This document shows positions 53,936 through 63,224 of a DNA stretch of 64,000 nucleotides, in pieces. Positions within the stretch are counted from its first letter, which is position 1. Every line of letters starts with the position of its first letter. A program made the translations under genes and the position numbers. Origin of the DNA: CALCKU01 sp964607445 (GTDB lineage Bacteria > Pseudomonadota > Alphaproteobacteria > Caulobacterales > Maricaulaceae). Location of the stretch: contig CAZSKN010000008.1 of NCBI GenBank assembly GCA_964607445.1, positions 1 to 64,000 of the forward strand. Direction: 5' to 3'. Under the pieces are notes generated by a model that was given only the letters and a program-made list of their open reading frames with translations, was not told the origin of the DNA and made no database searches.

Positions 53936-54293
53936 AGCTTTCTCCTCATTTCATTATAATTTAACCCTATGTGACCACAGGCTAACAAAATAACTATAGC
54001 AATTTTTTTACAAAATACAGCATTGTCTACATTTTCCATACAGTTAGAAATTTTGGATCCTTATTATTTTAGAAATAGCTGTGATGAAATCGCGTCTAAA
54101 AATGCCGGAATCAGTCCATATCAGTCCAAAATTCCCAGTGATGCCACCTGGATGGCACCCGAGAGTATATTCTTGCGCCAGCTCTCTCACAATAAATTAA
54201 ACGCGCATGAAATTTTCATATTTTAAGCTATTTATAGCAAATAAACTCTTATTTATCTCCTTATAGTTAAAAACATACCACATCGAGACTCAT
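53936..54293. other. A+T-rich divergent intergenic region without a recognisable gene
   Basis: This 358-bp spacer separates the M48 lipoprotein and phhA and should hold both promoters. It contains a 10-bp tandem repeat (tcagtccata/tcagtccaaa, 54111-54130) and a small dyad TGCCA-N6-TGGCA at about 54142. A 67-codon open frame at 54023-54226 has no coding look. I see no RNA gene. Confidence 0.5.
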
Positions 54294-55160
54294 ATGAAGA
54301 TTTTTGACCCTGTCATAAACGAACAAGTCCCGCGCCCCGATTTCACTATCGATCAAAAATGGGAAAGATATACCCGCTCAGAACATGCTGTATGGTCAGA
54401 GCTATACGCGCGCCAGATATCAGTACTGGAGGGTCGGGCCGCAGCTGAATTTTATACGGGTTTAAAAAGCCTTGATTTAAATGTCGGCGGAATTCCAAAT
54501 CTAGAAACTCTCAATGCAACGCTATACGAACTTACCGGATGGACGGTTGTGATGGTACCACATCTTGTTCCCGATGCCATTTTCTTCGAACACCTTGCCA
54601 ATCGACGGTTTCCCGCCGGACGTTTTATTCGTGACCGAAACCATATGGACTATCTGGAGGAGCCAGATATTTTTCATGATATATTCGGCCATGTTCCGCT
54701 TCTAACCCAAAAGGTTTTTGCCGATTATATGCAAGCCTATGGGCAAGGCGGCATGCGGGCTCTGGAACATAATCGTCTCGATAATCTTGCCCGCCTTTAT
54801 TGGTACACGGTTGAATTTGGCCTGATGCAATCGCCAGACGGATTAAAAATCTACGGCGCCGGTATTTTATCCTCGAAGTCAGAATGCCTCTTTGCCCTAG
54901 AATCACCCTCTCCCAATCGATTGCATTTTGACCTTGAACGGGTCATGCTGACAAAATACCGCATAGATGACTTTCAACAATCTTACTTTGTTATCAATGA
55001 CTTCAACGAATTATTTGAAAGTACACAACAGGATTTCGGCGATTTTTACGCACGGGTTTCCCAAAACACGCCCGTGAATTCTGTGTTTAATATTCTACCA
55101 TCAGATAAAATTTATACACATGGTACACAAGCCTATGCTCTCCAACCGCCTAACCGGTAA
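54294..55160 (+). CDS. phhA: Phenylalanine 4-monooxygenase
   Basis: A 288-residue tetrahydrobiopterin- and iron-dependent hydroxylase converting phenylalanine to tyrosine. The iron ligands are visible: HDIFGHVPLL (two His, about residues 128-133) and the Glu in YWYTVEFGLM (about residue 174). RRFPAGRFIRDRNHMDYLEEPD and YGAGILSSKSECLFALES flank the site. No pterin carbinolamine dehydratase gene is adjacent. Bacterial length is normal. Confidence 0.95.
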   Translation: MKIFDPVINEQVPRPDFTIDQKWERYTRSEHAVWSELYARQISVLEGRAAAEFYTGLKSLDLNVGGIPNLETLNATLYELTGWTVVMVPHLVPDAIFFEHLANRRFPAGRFIRDRNHMDYLEEPDIFHDIFGHVPLLTQKVFADYMQAYGQGGMRALEHNRLDNLARLYWYTVEFGLMQSPDGLKIYGAGILSSKSECLFALESPSPNRLHFDLERVMLTKYRIDDFQQSYFVINDFNELFESTQQDFGDFYARVSQNTPVNSVFNILPSDKIYTHGTQAYALQPPNR

Positions 55161-55305
55161 ATGTCAGATTGCAGACCAGGATCAACCAGACCTCACAAAA
55201 GTTTTACTTAATCAGCCAACATAGCCCCAGATAATCGTTCCGGTTTAGTATATATTCACATTGGTTATGCTCTGAATAGGGGCTGGGCAGTTTGAGGAAT
55301 TAGGC

Positions 55306-58300
55306 ATGAAAAAGTTATTCATTGGCATATTTTTAATTGGCGCCTTACTCATAGCCGCCATTATAGCGCTCCCAAGGTTAATTTCATCGGATGCCTATAA
55401 AGACAAAATTCAAACCCAGCTCAGTAAAGAGCTAGGTCGTGACATTGTTATAAAGGGCGATGTCAGCGTATCCGTTTTTCCCGTACTCAAAGCACAAACG
55501 GGCCGCATTACAATTGCGAATGCGGCAGGATTTCAAGCCGAACATCTTGCTCAGATGGACGGTCTAGATGCCCGGGTCAAACTCCTCCCCCTCTTATCCC
55601 GTAAAATAGAGATATCGAAATTTTCACTTCTCAACCCGGTTATCGAGCTTGAAAAAAAGGCCGATGGCACGGCGAATTGGACATTTAGCGCCTCTGAAAA
55701 CCAGATAACAGATACGTCCACAGAGAAGCGTCCATTTAAACGCGATGGTCGTTATCAAGAGCTTGATCCCCAAATTGGAAAATTTTCAATCGAGAATGCA
55801 TCTATTCGTTACCGCGATGCTGCCACGCGCACCTCACACACGCTCTCAAATGCCAATCTCGGTTTCACCCTACCTAGCCTCGCCGCACCTGTGACCCTTA
55901 AAGGTGACCTTATATTTGATGGCACACCGATTGATCTCAACATTTTATTGAAAAGTCCACGGAGCTTTCTAGACGGTCAACTGACGCCCGTTGAAATATA
56001 CGCCAAGACCGATTTTGCGAAAATTGACGCCAAAGGTGAATTTTTAGCCAGTCCGGAACTCGCCTTTAATGTAAAACTTGACGGTAATATCGATGACGTT
56101 GCACGGGTAAAAGCTTTGCTTCCAAATGATGTGCCCAATCGCGACTATCTCGATCTGGCCAAAACTGTAAAAATTGCCGGAAACTATAGCTATGATGGCA
56201 CTTTATTTACAGCAAATAACGCTGAATTTAGCCTCTTGGGTACGGATTTAGATGCACATTATACTGGCGATATTACCTTGGCAGATACTCCTGTTTTGAA
56301 TGGCACGTTGAAATCCAACATCCGTAATGTCCCCAAAATAGCCAAATTGCTTGACCAAAACATCGATGGTATAGAACAGATCAAAACCTTGAATCTATCT
56401 GCAGATATGAAAGCGCAAGGTAAAGGGTTTTCTGCGAGCAATATCAAAGCGGATGTAACCGGCACAGGTATACTTGCCAGTTTTAAGGGGCAAGGCAGCT
56501 TCGCAGACTCTCTTTCATTAAATGGGCCTTTTACCGCAAATATTGATGGGCTGCCGCGCCTGCTCTCCGCCTTAAAACAGGATATCCCGCAAGCTGCGGC
56601 CATTGAAAAACTCGATATTTCAGGCACGCTCTCATTACGTGATAAAGATATTGCCATAGACATATCCAATTTAAAGACGACCAGCGAAACCCTGCAAGCT
56701 AGATATGTCGGCAAAGTTTCCAAGACGGGAGATATTATCGCCGCAGCCGGAAATTTTGAAGCCGATATTGCGTCCATGTCACGTCTGAATCAGCTTGCTG
56801 ATCTCAAGATCACACAGGCGGACGCTATAGGGTCAATTGCCTCTAAGGGTCTTATTCATTATGATGGAAACAAAACATCATTTACAGATCTGAAAGTTGA
56901 TATTCTCGACGGCGCCTTAAATGGAAACTTCCAAGGGTCGGGTGCTTATGACAAAGCCATATCCCTTAACGGTGCCTTCTCGGTAGATGTGCCCTCAACC
57001 CAAGCCCTCGCGACTGCGGCCAAGATAGACACCCCCTATGCCCGCTCAATTGGTAAACTGTCATCTTCTGGCACCTTAGCGTTAAACGGGGACAGGTTTT
57101 CCCTCACAGGCTTAAATGCAGATTTAAAAGACGGCCAGCTCAACGGGTCTTTTTCTGGCGAAGTAACCAAGACTAATGACATTTCGGTGACAGGCACTCT
57201 GGAAGCTGATATCCCCTCTCTTCGGGCCTTAGCCAAAAATACAGGTACAGAGCTTCCCGCCAGCACGCCAGCCGGCGCGATATATGAGCGCTTTAAAATT
57301 GCCGGACGCGTTTCAGGCACGCCTCAAAACATCGTCTTTGAAGACGCCACACTTGCTTTTGACGAGATAACCGGAACTGGACAATTTTCTGTCAAAACCC
57401 TGAGCAACACGCCATTTGTAAATGGACGATTAGCCTTGAACGGTCTTGACCTTCGCCCTTATATGGCAAGCTATGCAGCGCAAAACCCTACAGGAGACAT
57501 TCAACCGTGGAGCCAGACCCCGCTTAACGTCTCAATGCTGAAAGTCTTGGATGGGGACTTTAAAGTCTCCACCCCCAATATTGTCACAGATCGTTTATCC
57601 CTAGAAAAATCTGATATCACAGCTAAATTATCTGGTGGGAAACTTACAGCTAATTTCCCGAACATATCCCTTTATGGCGGAATTGGAAATATGCGCGCAA
57701 CGGTTAATGCGGCAAGCTCCGTGCCTGAAATTGATATGACATTCGACTTGGCCCAACTGCAATCGAATAGTTTTTTGAAGGCTGTAGCCGGATTTGCTCA
57801 AATCACGGGCACGGCCGGCACACAATTGAAGATTACAGGCCGCGGCTTATCACAAGCCGATATCATGCGTTCCTTGAGAGGCGGTGGTGATTTCAAAGTG
57901 CTAAACGGTAAAATTTCAGGTGTCGATGTAAGTCAATTCGTAAGTGGCATAGATCAGGCGCTCACCTCACGGTCATTACCTGCCGGATTAGGCCCTACTT
58001 ACCAAACTGCATTTAGAGATCTGATAGCCGCTATCACTATTGAGAACGGTATTGCGAAAATACAGAACTTTAATCTGAACGGCCCTGGCGTGTCGGCAAC
58101 GGGGGGAGGTCAAATGAATCTCGGTGCGCAATCCGTGGATTTCAGTCTCCGTCCACGTCTAACCGGTGACAAGGCAAAAGGCTTAGCGGGGTTCGGCATC
58201 CCTATCAGATTGCAAGGCACTTTCGGATCTATCAAAGCTGGCCTCGATACAGATATGTTAGGCCAGATCGTTGCTGAACGCGCGCAAGCGCGAGCCCGCC

Positions 58301-58614
58301 AAGAAGCGGCAAAACTGATCACCAAAAATGTCGGCGGTTCTGCGGGTCAAATATTAGGGTCTGTTCTCGGTACGTCACAGCCTACAACCGCCTCAACACC
58401 GTCTTCGGCACTCCCGCAAGGCACATCTACCCCCCCGGCCTCGACAGAAGAGGCGATAACGGGCCTCTTAGGCGGGATATTAGGTGGACAAGGTCAAGCG
58501 ACCCCTAATTCGCAAACCCCGACAGCCGCGGGTAGCACTAAAGCAAATGAGCCGTCAGTCGAAGATGCCTTAATTGGATTATTTGGCAAGAAAAAGAAAA
58601 AGAAGAGCAATTAA
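55306..58614 (+). CDS. Large AsmA family protein
   Basis: A 1102-residue protein anchored in the inner membrane by one N-terminal helix (residues 4-25), with its body in the periplasm. The N-terminal AsmA segment contains LSKELGRDIVIKGDVSVSVFP and a following GRITIANAAGF; the C-terminal AsmA domain has GTQLKITGRGLSQADIMRSLRGGGD near residue 840. Repeated LDISGTLSL- and LNGNFQGSG-type units between them suggest the long beta-groove proposed to move phospholipids to the outer membrane. The end is Pro/Thr/Ser-rich and finishes in a run of lysines (GKKKKKKS). GAGGAATT precedes the ATG. Confidence 0.9.
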   Translation: MKKLFIGIFLIGALLIAAIIALPRLISSDAYKDKIQTQLSKELGRDIVIKGDVSVSVFPVLKAQTGRITIANAAGFQAEHLAQMDGLDARVKLLPLLSRKIEISKFSLLNPVIELEKKADGTANWTFSASENQITDTSTEKRPFKRDGRYQELDPQIGKFSIENASIRYRDAATRTSHTLSNANLGFTLPSLAAPVTLKGDLIFDGTPIDLNILLKSPRSFLDGQLTPVEIYAKTDFAKIDAKGEFLASPELAFNVKLDGNIDDVARVKALLPNDVPNRDYLDLAKTVKIAGNYSYDGTLFTANNAEFSLLGTDLDAHYTGDITLADTPVLNGTLKSNIRNVPKIAKLLDQNIDGIEQIKTLNLSADMKAQGKGFSASNIKADVTGTGILASFKGQGSFADSLSLNGPFTANIDGLPRLLSALKQDIPQAAAIEKLDISGTLSLRDKDIAIDISNLKTTSETLQARYVGKVSKTGDIIAAAGNFEADIASMSRLNQLADLKITQADAIGSIASKGLIHYDGNKTSFTDLKVDILDGALNGNFQGSGAYDKAISLNGAFSVDVPSTQALATAAKIDTPYARSIGKLSSSGTLALNGDRFSLTGLNADLKDGQLNGSFSGEVTKTNDISVTGTLEADIPSLRALAKNTGTELPASTPAGAIYERFKIAGRVSGTPQNIVFEDATLAFDEITGTGQFSVKTLSNTPFVNGRLALNGLDLRPYMASYAAQNPTGDIQPWSQTPLNVSMLKVLDGDFKVSTPNIVTDRLSLEKSDITAKLSGGKLTANFPNISLYGGIGNMRATVNAASSVPEIDMTFDLAQLQSNSFLKAVAGFAQITGTAGTQLKITGRGLSQADIMRSLRGGGDFKVLNGKISGVDVSQFVSGIDQALTSRSLPAGLGPTYQTAFRDLIAAITIENGIAKIQNFNLNGPGVSATGGGQMNLGAQSVDFSLRPRLTGDKAKGLAGFGIPIRLQGTFGSIKAGLDTDMLGQIVAERAQARARQEAAKLITKNVGGSAGQILGSVLGTSQPTTASTPSSALPQGTSTPPASTEEAITGLLGGILGGQGQATPNSQTPTAAGSTKANEPSVEDALIGLFGKKKKKKSN

Positions 58615-58719
58615 GCCCCTCACCACACAAATGTTTATGGGCCGTGGAGCCCCGCGGTTTACAATAATAGCTTTACGATCAAATCCACGGATTATGGACG
58701 CCGTCAATGTGTCGGCAGG

Positions 58720-58740
58720 AGGCGGCTTGGAGCCGCCTTT
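58720..58740 (+). terminator. Possible terminator hairpin downstream of the AsmA gene
   Basis: AGGCGGCT and AGCCGCCT pair over a TGG loop, followed by only three Ts. A second small dyad (ACATAG/CTATGT) with AAAAAACCTTTT follows about 10 bp later. The 268-bp spacer to the MaoC gene holds nothing else recognised. Confidence 0.4.
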
Positions 58741-58882
58741 CGACCACATAGAGCTATGTCAAAAAACCTTTTCTCTCGAATAAGTGGTTTTAGAAAACTG
58801 GCTATAATGACAACGAAACCGGATTTAACGTAGTTAAATTCTCTGAACACTTTCGAAAAACGCCTGTCATAAAGCACGCATC

Positions 58883-59341
58883 TTAACCTACGAATTGCAT
58901 CGCAAGCCAATCCGCAATCAGGGCAGGTTTATTCTGCCCTTCGATATCGACACTGACCTCGTAGGTTATGAGGAATTGTCCGGTTTTTTTCTCGACAACG
59001 TCTTTGAGTACAAAGCGTCCTCTTACACGCGCTCCACTCGGTACGGGCGCAAGAAATCGAACTTTCTCAAATCCGTAATTTACCCCCATCTTTACACCTT
59101 CTATGACAAGGCCTGCGCCTTCTGCAAATTTGGACAAAAGGGATAATGTAAGAAAACCATGCGCTATCGTCCCCCCGAAAGGAGTCATTTTTGCCGCCTC
59201 TTCATTTATATGGATAAATTGATGATCTTCGGTTACATCCGCAAAGACATTTATACGATCTTGGGTGACTGCAATCCAGTCACTCACCCCAACTTCACTT
59301 CCAATAAGTCCTTTAAGGTCTTCTTTTTTAACAGTTTTCAT
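58883..59341 (-). CDS. MaoC-like (R)-specific enoyl-CoA hydratase
   Basis: A 152-residue hotdog-fold hydratase. The catalytic Asp/His motif is DVTEDHQFIHINEEAA (about residues 35-50), followed by TPFGGTIAHGFLTLSLLSKF. It hydrates trans-2-enoyl-CoA to (R)-3-hydroxyacyl-CoA. It is the third gene of a thiolase-SDR-MaoC operon, 16 bp behind the SDR gene, which indicates use in fatty-acid oxidation. Confidence 0.88.
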   Translation of the reverse strand: MKTVKKEDLKGLIGSEVGVSDWIAVTQDRINVFADVTEDHQFIHINEEAAKMTPFGGTIAHGFLTLSLLSKFAEGAGLVIEGVKMGVNYGFEKVRFLAPVPSGARVRGRFVLKDVVEKKTGQFLITYEVSVDIEGQNKPALIADWLAMQFVG

Positions 59342-59357
59342 TACGCCACCTTTCGAT

Positions 59358-60272
59358 TTATGTCTTTTGCAAGTCTACCGCCCTTTGTATAAATTTGGGC
59401 CCTTGCATGCCACCATTTGTAAACTCCTGCATATTACCCTCATCAGAGATAGCCGCGAAATGTTTCGCTACATTCTCAGCCGTCTGCTCTCCGGGTGGAA
59501 AACTAAGTCCGTCTGTCTCAAATACTTTCGTGACAGCATAGCCACCAGCCCCTGCACATAAAATTGTCCGGTTTGGAGCGTCATCACATACTAAATAGAC
59601 GACGCCTTGGGCCACGCTTTCCGTCCCTAAAAGATCGAGCGCTTCCTGAGGCATTAGGTTTTCCGTCATGCGTGTCGCCGCAACAGGCGACAACGCATTC
59701 ACACGAATATCATATTTCGCGCCTTCGAGACAAAGCGTACGCATAAAGCCCGATAACCCCGCTTTAGCCGCGCCGTAATTCGCTTGTCCGAAATTACCAT
59801 ACATACCCGACGAAGATGTCGTCATAACGATACGACCAAAGCTCCGTTCTTTCATATGATTCCAAACAGCTTTTGTGCAAATTGCAGACCCTATGACATG
59901 CACGTCCAAAATGGCCCGAAAATCATTCATCTCCATTTTGGAAAATGACTTGTCGCGTAAAATACCGGCATTATTGACAAGAATATCAATATGACCAAAT
60001 GCAGAAATCGCCTCTTCGACCATTTCAGCCACTTCATTTTCTTTGGTGACATTTGCCCCATTGGCTATTGCCTCTCCGCCAGCGGCTTTGATTTCTTCAA
60101 CGACCTTTTGCGCCATTGTTTCCGATCCGCCCGTCCCATCAACGGCACCGCCAAGGTCATTGACGACTACTTTGACACCACGCTGCGCTAAAGCCATAGC
60201 ATGTGCGCGCCCCAGACCGCCCCCTGCCCCTGTCACAATTGCGACACGGTTTTTAAAGTTTATAGTACTCAT
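59358..60272 (-). CDS. SDR family 3-hydroxyacyl-CoA dehydrogenase (MFE-2/HSD17B4-like)
   Basis: About 304 residues. Classical short-chain dehydrogenase with cofactor motif TGAGGGLGRAHAMAL, LVNNAGILRD, catalytic SSSGMYG and YGAAKAG (Tyr and Lys). The VNDLGGAVDGTGGS insertion and the long C-terminal extension after residue 230 resemble the dehydrogenase part of peroxisomal multifunctional enzyme 2, which acts on (3R)-hydroxyacyl-CoA. The ATG at 60272 is 13 bp beyond the thiolase stop; longer readings would overlap the thiolase. Confidence 0.87.
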   Translation of the reverse strand: MSTINFKNRVAIVTGAGGGLGRAHAMALAQRGVKVVVNDLGGAVDGTGGSETMAQKVVEEIKAAGGEAIANGANVTKENEVAEMVEEAISAFGHIDILVNNAGILRDKSFSKMEMNDFRAILDVHVIGSAICTKAVWNHMKERSFGRIVMTTSSSGMYGNFGQANYGAAKAGLSGFMRTLCLEGAKYDIRVNALSPVAATRMTENLMPQEALDLLGTESVAQGVVYLVCDDAPNRTILCAGAGGYAVTKVFETDGLSFPPGEQTAENVAKHFAAISDEGNMQEFTNGGMQGPKFIQRAVDLQKT

Positions 60273-60285
60273 GTTATGTCCTAAA

Positions 60286-61461
60286 TTAGGCGACTTCAAA
60301 TAAGCCTGCCGCTCCCATACCACCACCGACACACATCGTCGATACGACATATTTAGCACCGCGGCGTTTACCTTCGATAAGTGCATGAGCCACCATACGG
60401 GCGCCGCTCATTCCATAAGGGTGACCGATAGAAATAGCGCCACCATTAACGTTCAAATTTTCCATTGGAATACCCAGCTTGTCACGACAATAGATAACCT
60501 GCACAGCAAAAGCTTCGTTAAGTTCCCACAGGTCGATGTCATCCATTTTCAGACCTGTTGCTTTGAGTAATTTTGGGATCGCAAAAACAGGACCAATTCC
60601 CATTTCATCAGGCTCCAGTCCAGCGACAGCCATACCCCGGTAAATACCAAGCGGACTTAAGCCCCGCTTTGAAGCCTCCTTGCCCTCCATCAATACAGAA
60701 ACCGATGCACCGTCAGACAATTGAGAGGCATTACCCGCCGTAATAACAGCTTCAGGGCCACGCACGGGTTTCAGACCACTCAAACCGTCTAGCGTGGTTC
60801 CAGGACGATTACCTTCATCTTTTTCCAAGGTCACATCTTTTTGGGAAACCTCGCCCGTTTCTTTATTCTTGACCATCATAGTCGATCCAAGAGGTACGAT
60901 TTCATCATCGAATTTACCCGCTTCTTGCGCGGCATGTGTGCGTTGTTGAGACATAAGCGCATAAGCGTCCTGTGCCTCACGCGAGACGCCGTAACGTTCT
61001 GCGACAATTTCCGCCGTATCTATCATTTGGATATAGGCTTGGGGATGTTTTTTAACCACATTCATATCTGGCGCCACACGCATTTCAGCGGTTTGCACCA
61101 TTGAAATAGATTCAACCCCTCCCCCAATCACTATTTGCTGATTATCGACAATAATCTGCTTTGCTGCCATGCCAATCGCAATCATACCCGAAGAACATTG
61201 CCGGTCGATGGATTGCGCCGGTACGGTAACTGGCAAATTGGAGGCCAAAACAGAATTCCGGCCAATCGTAACCTGAACACCTTGTTGCATGGCACAGCCC
61301 ATATTGACATCTTCCACCTCTGCGCCTTCAATTCCGGCGCGTTTAACGGCTTCATCAATACAATGTGCAGCAAGAGTGGGTGACGGTGTAGCGTTAAACG
61401 CCCCGCGATAAGCTCGCCCAATAGGTGTTCGAGCAGTAGACACAATAACGGCTTCACGCAT
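60286..61461 (-). CDS. Acetyl-CoA acyltransferase (3-ketoacyl-CoA thiolase)
   Basis: A 391-residue thiolase. The nucleophilic cysteine is in IDRQCSSGM near residue 90; the second active-site motifs are NGGAISIGHPYGMSGAR (His) and STMCVGGGMGAAGLFE (Cys). WELNEAFAVQ is also present. It cleaves 3-ketoacyl-CoA with CoA; direction is inferred from co-transcription with an SDR dehydrogenase and a MaoC hydratase. First gene of that operon, preceded by a strong inverted-repeat operator. Confidence 0.92.
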   Translation of the reverse strand: MREAVIVSTARTPIGRAYRGAFNATPSPTLAAHCIDEAVKRAGIEGAEVEDVNMGCAMQQGVQVTIGRNSVLASNLPVTVPAQSIDRQCSSGMIAIGMAAKQIIVDNQQIVIGGGVESISMVQTAEMRVAPDMNVVKKHPQAYIQMIDTAEIVAERYGVSREAQDAYALMSQQRTHAAQEAGKFDDEIVPLGSTMMVKNKETGEVSQKDVTLEKDEGNRPGTTLDGLSGLKPVRGPEAVITAGNASQLSDGASVSVLMEGKEASKRGLSPLGIYRGMAVAGLEPDEMGIGPVFAIPKLLKATGLKMDDIDLWELNEAFAVQVIYCRDKLGIPMENLNVNGGAISIGHPYGMSGARMVAHALIEGKRRGAKYVVSTMCVGGGMGAAGLFEVA

Positions 61462-61478
61462 TTTACAATTCCTTTATT

Positions 61479-61496
61479 TATGCAATTTGTTGCATA
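61479..61496. promoter_or_regulatory. Perfect inverted repeat upstream of the thiolase operon, likely operator
   Basis: TATGCAA-TTTG-TTGCATA is a perfect 7-bp inverted repeat with a four-base spacer, centred 26 bp upstream of the thiolase ATG. The size and place fit a TetR- or GntR-type repressor of fatty-acid oxidation. The regulator is not encoded in this window. Confidence 0.55.
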
Positions 61497-61542
61497 CTAT
61501 TTAACGTTCACTATTTTAAAAGCAAGGCTTATTAATTTCAAC

Positions 61543-61563
61543 TTGATATCAATTTAATATCAA
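61543..61563. promoter_or_regulatory. TTGATATCAA palindrome with a second ATATCAA one helical turn away
   Basis: The 10-bp palindrome TTGATATCAA is followed by ATATCAA, the two ATATCAA copies being 11 bp apart. It lies about 85 bp upstream of the thiolase start, between putP and the operon. A binding site for a second regulator is possible but unproven. Confidence 0.35.
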
Positions 61564-61610
61564 CGTCCCGGATCACACGGAAGGGCTTGAGGATACTGGT
61601 AAACAACTGG

Positions 61611-63212
61611 CTATAACGGCCTTGTGCTTTGCCTTCCCAAACTTAAGATTGTAAGCCCCGCTGCCCAAGATACCCATTTCTCTATTATGTCTGCCCCTAC
61701 ACCGTCAATATTTGAAAATATAACAGCCGTAAAAAACCCTATGAATATAGCCGCAAAAATATAGGCTCCATTTACGTGCCACCCTAAACATTTCGTCAAA
61801 ATACTCGGCCCGAACGCCGCACCTAATGCCACCCAGCTAAATAACACCCGACTAAAAATATCCTTCGGTAGATATAGTGTCAGCAAAACCGCGAAGATTG
61901 CGACGCCGACCATCGCCAACCGCCCATAAAACAAAGCTTGCTGCGGTTTTGCATAAACAATCCCCATATCATGTGATACGGCTGACGCGGCTGCGAGTAA
62001 CAAGCTATCGACAGTAGACATGACAGCGGACAATACCGCAGCGGTCACAATCCCCGCCAAAACCGGTGGCAAATAAGTTTTGGCCGCTATGAAAAATAGG
62101 CTTTCGCCGTCTGCACCAAGATTGGCTGCTCGTCCAGCAAGCGCCAAACACACAAGTCCACTATAGATGATCGTACCCCATACGACGGTTATCACGGTAG
62201 CCTTCAAGCGCTCTTTTTGCGATTTTACCGCCATAATCCGGTTGAGCAATTGAGGTTGACCCAAAGCCCCCAGACCTGTCCCTAATAACCCCATGGCAAA
62301 TCCAAGCCCTGCAATATTTGCGGCCTTACCTGTCAGGCTAAAATAACTTGCAGATTGATTTGATTGTAAAACCTCCCAAATAGCGCCGAGTCCGCCTCCG
62401 GCTTTAACGGCAGCGATCGGAACTATAATACAGGCTATCATCATGACGCCGGCTTGCAGGGCATCTGTCAAACTGGCGGCTAGAAACCCGCCCATCAAAC
62501 AATAAGTAATAATAACAATAGCCCCTAGAATTATGGCCTCCGCAACACTTAATCCAAAGACAGAACTTAAGGCATTACCCGCAGCCTGAAATTGGCTAGA
62601 GATATAAAAAACAAAACAAAACAATATCATAGCCGCACACATTATACCGATCGGGCGCACATATTTTTGCTGCACATCCGCCGTTATAAAATCAATGATC
62701 GTTAAATGACCTCTCACCGCAGTGTCAGAATTAAGGCGTGGCCCCAAGACCAGCCATGTCAGCAAATATCCTGAAAAAATTCCCGGCACCAACCAAAGCC
62801 CGACTAATCCGAGAGAATAAACCAAACCTGTAAACCCTAAAAGCACCCATGCCGAAGAGGTGGAGGCGGCATAGGAGAGACCCGCCGTCCAAGCCCCCAA
62901 ACCGGCATCTGACGACCCACGCCGGCTTAAAGGCCCGCTATCTAAAGGCCCACTNNNNNNNNNNNNNNNNNNNNNNNNNNNNNNNNNNNNNNNNNNNNNN
63001 NNNNNNNNNNNNNNNNNNNNNNNNNNNNNNNNNNNNNNNNNNNNNNNNNNNNNNCCGCTGTCTATAGTGTCACGGATGGGTTGATTACCGCCTTGTCCGG
63101 CTAGAAAAAAATCGGTTTCCGTTTTCACTCGCCGTGACGCCCAAAACCCGATCGCTAACAAAATGATTTTATATGTGACCAAGGTCAGCAATACCACTGT
63201 CGTAGAGGTCAT
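61611..63212 (-). CDS. Sodium:solute symporter (SSS family, PutP-like), interrupted by an assembly gap
   Basis: An inner-membrane Na+-coupled symporter, about 533 codons as assembled, with roughly 13 membrane helices. The Na+/substrate helix reads SYAASTSSAWVLLGF and the later part has AAVLSAVMSTVDSLLLAAASAVSHDM, both SSS-family marks close to proline symporters. Unusually, between helix 1 (ending near DFFLAGQGG) and helix 2 lies an insertion with NQPIRDTID, a 100-N gap, then SGPLDSGPLSRRGSSDAG. The gap edges fall in a 15-bp repeat. The gene is otherwise complete. Substrate not assigned. Confidence 0.85.
   Translation of the reverse strand: MTSTTVVLLTLVTYKIILLAIGFWASRRVKTETDFFLAGQGGNQPIRDTIDSXXXXXXXXXXXXXXXXXXXXXXXXXXXXXXXXXXSGPLDSGPLSRRGSSDAGLGAWTAGLSYAASTSSAWVLLGFTGLVYSLGLVGLWLVPGIFSGYLLTWLVLGPRLNSDTAVRGHLTIIDFITADVQQKYVRPIGIMCAAMILFCFVFYISSQFQAAGNALSSVFGLSVAEAIILGAIVIITYCLMGGFLAASLTDALQAGVMMIACIIVPIAAVKAGGGLGAIWEVLQSNQSASYFSLTGKAANIAGLGFAMGLLGTGLGALGQPQLLNRIMAVKSQKERLKATVITVVWGTIIYSGLVCLALAGRAANLGADGESLFFIAAKTYLPPVLAGIVTAAVLSAVMSTVDSLLLAAASAVSHDMGIVYAKPQQALFYGRLAMVGVAIFAVLLTLYLPKDIFSRVLFSWVALGAAFGPSILTKCLGWHVNGAYIFAAIFIGFFTAVIFSNIDGVGADIIEKWVSWAAGLTILSLGRQSTRPL
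62925..62954. repeat. 15-bp coding repeat (Ser-Gly-Pro-Leu-Asp units) at the edge of a gap
   Basis: gcttaaaggcccgct and atctaaaggcccact are adjacent units matching at 11 of 15 positions, encoding SGPLD-like pentapeptides on the minus strand. The sequence on the other side of the gap (ccgct...) continues with a partial unit. The array is therefore probably longer than shown. Confidence 0.7.
62955..63054. other. Assembly gap (100 N) inside the symporter gene
   Basis: Unlike the other two gaps, no 55-bp duplication flanks this one. Both edges fall in the 15-bp repeat, so the assembler probably failed on a tandem array. Real length is unknown, though the reading frame is kept on both sides. Confidence 0.85.
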
Positions 63213-63224
63213 AAATTCTCCACC

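Noticed and set aside
54023..54226. 67-codon open frame in the M48-phhA spacer
   Set aside because: No ribosome-binding site, no recognisable protein features, and A+T-rich intergenic composition.
58574..58783. Short frame after the AsmA gene
   Set aside because: It overlaps the AsmA 3' end and a hairpin and has no coding character.
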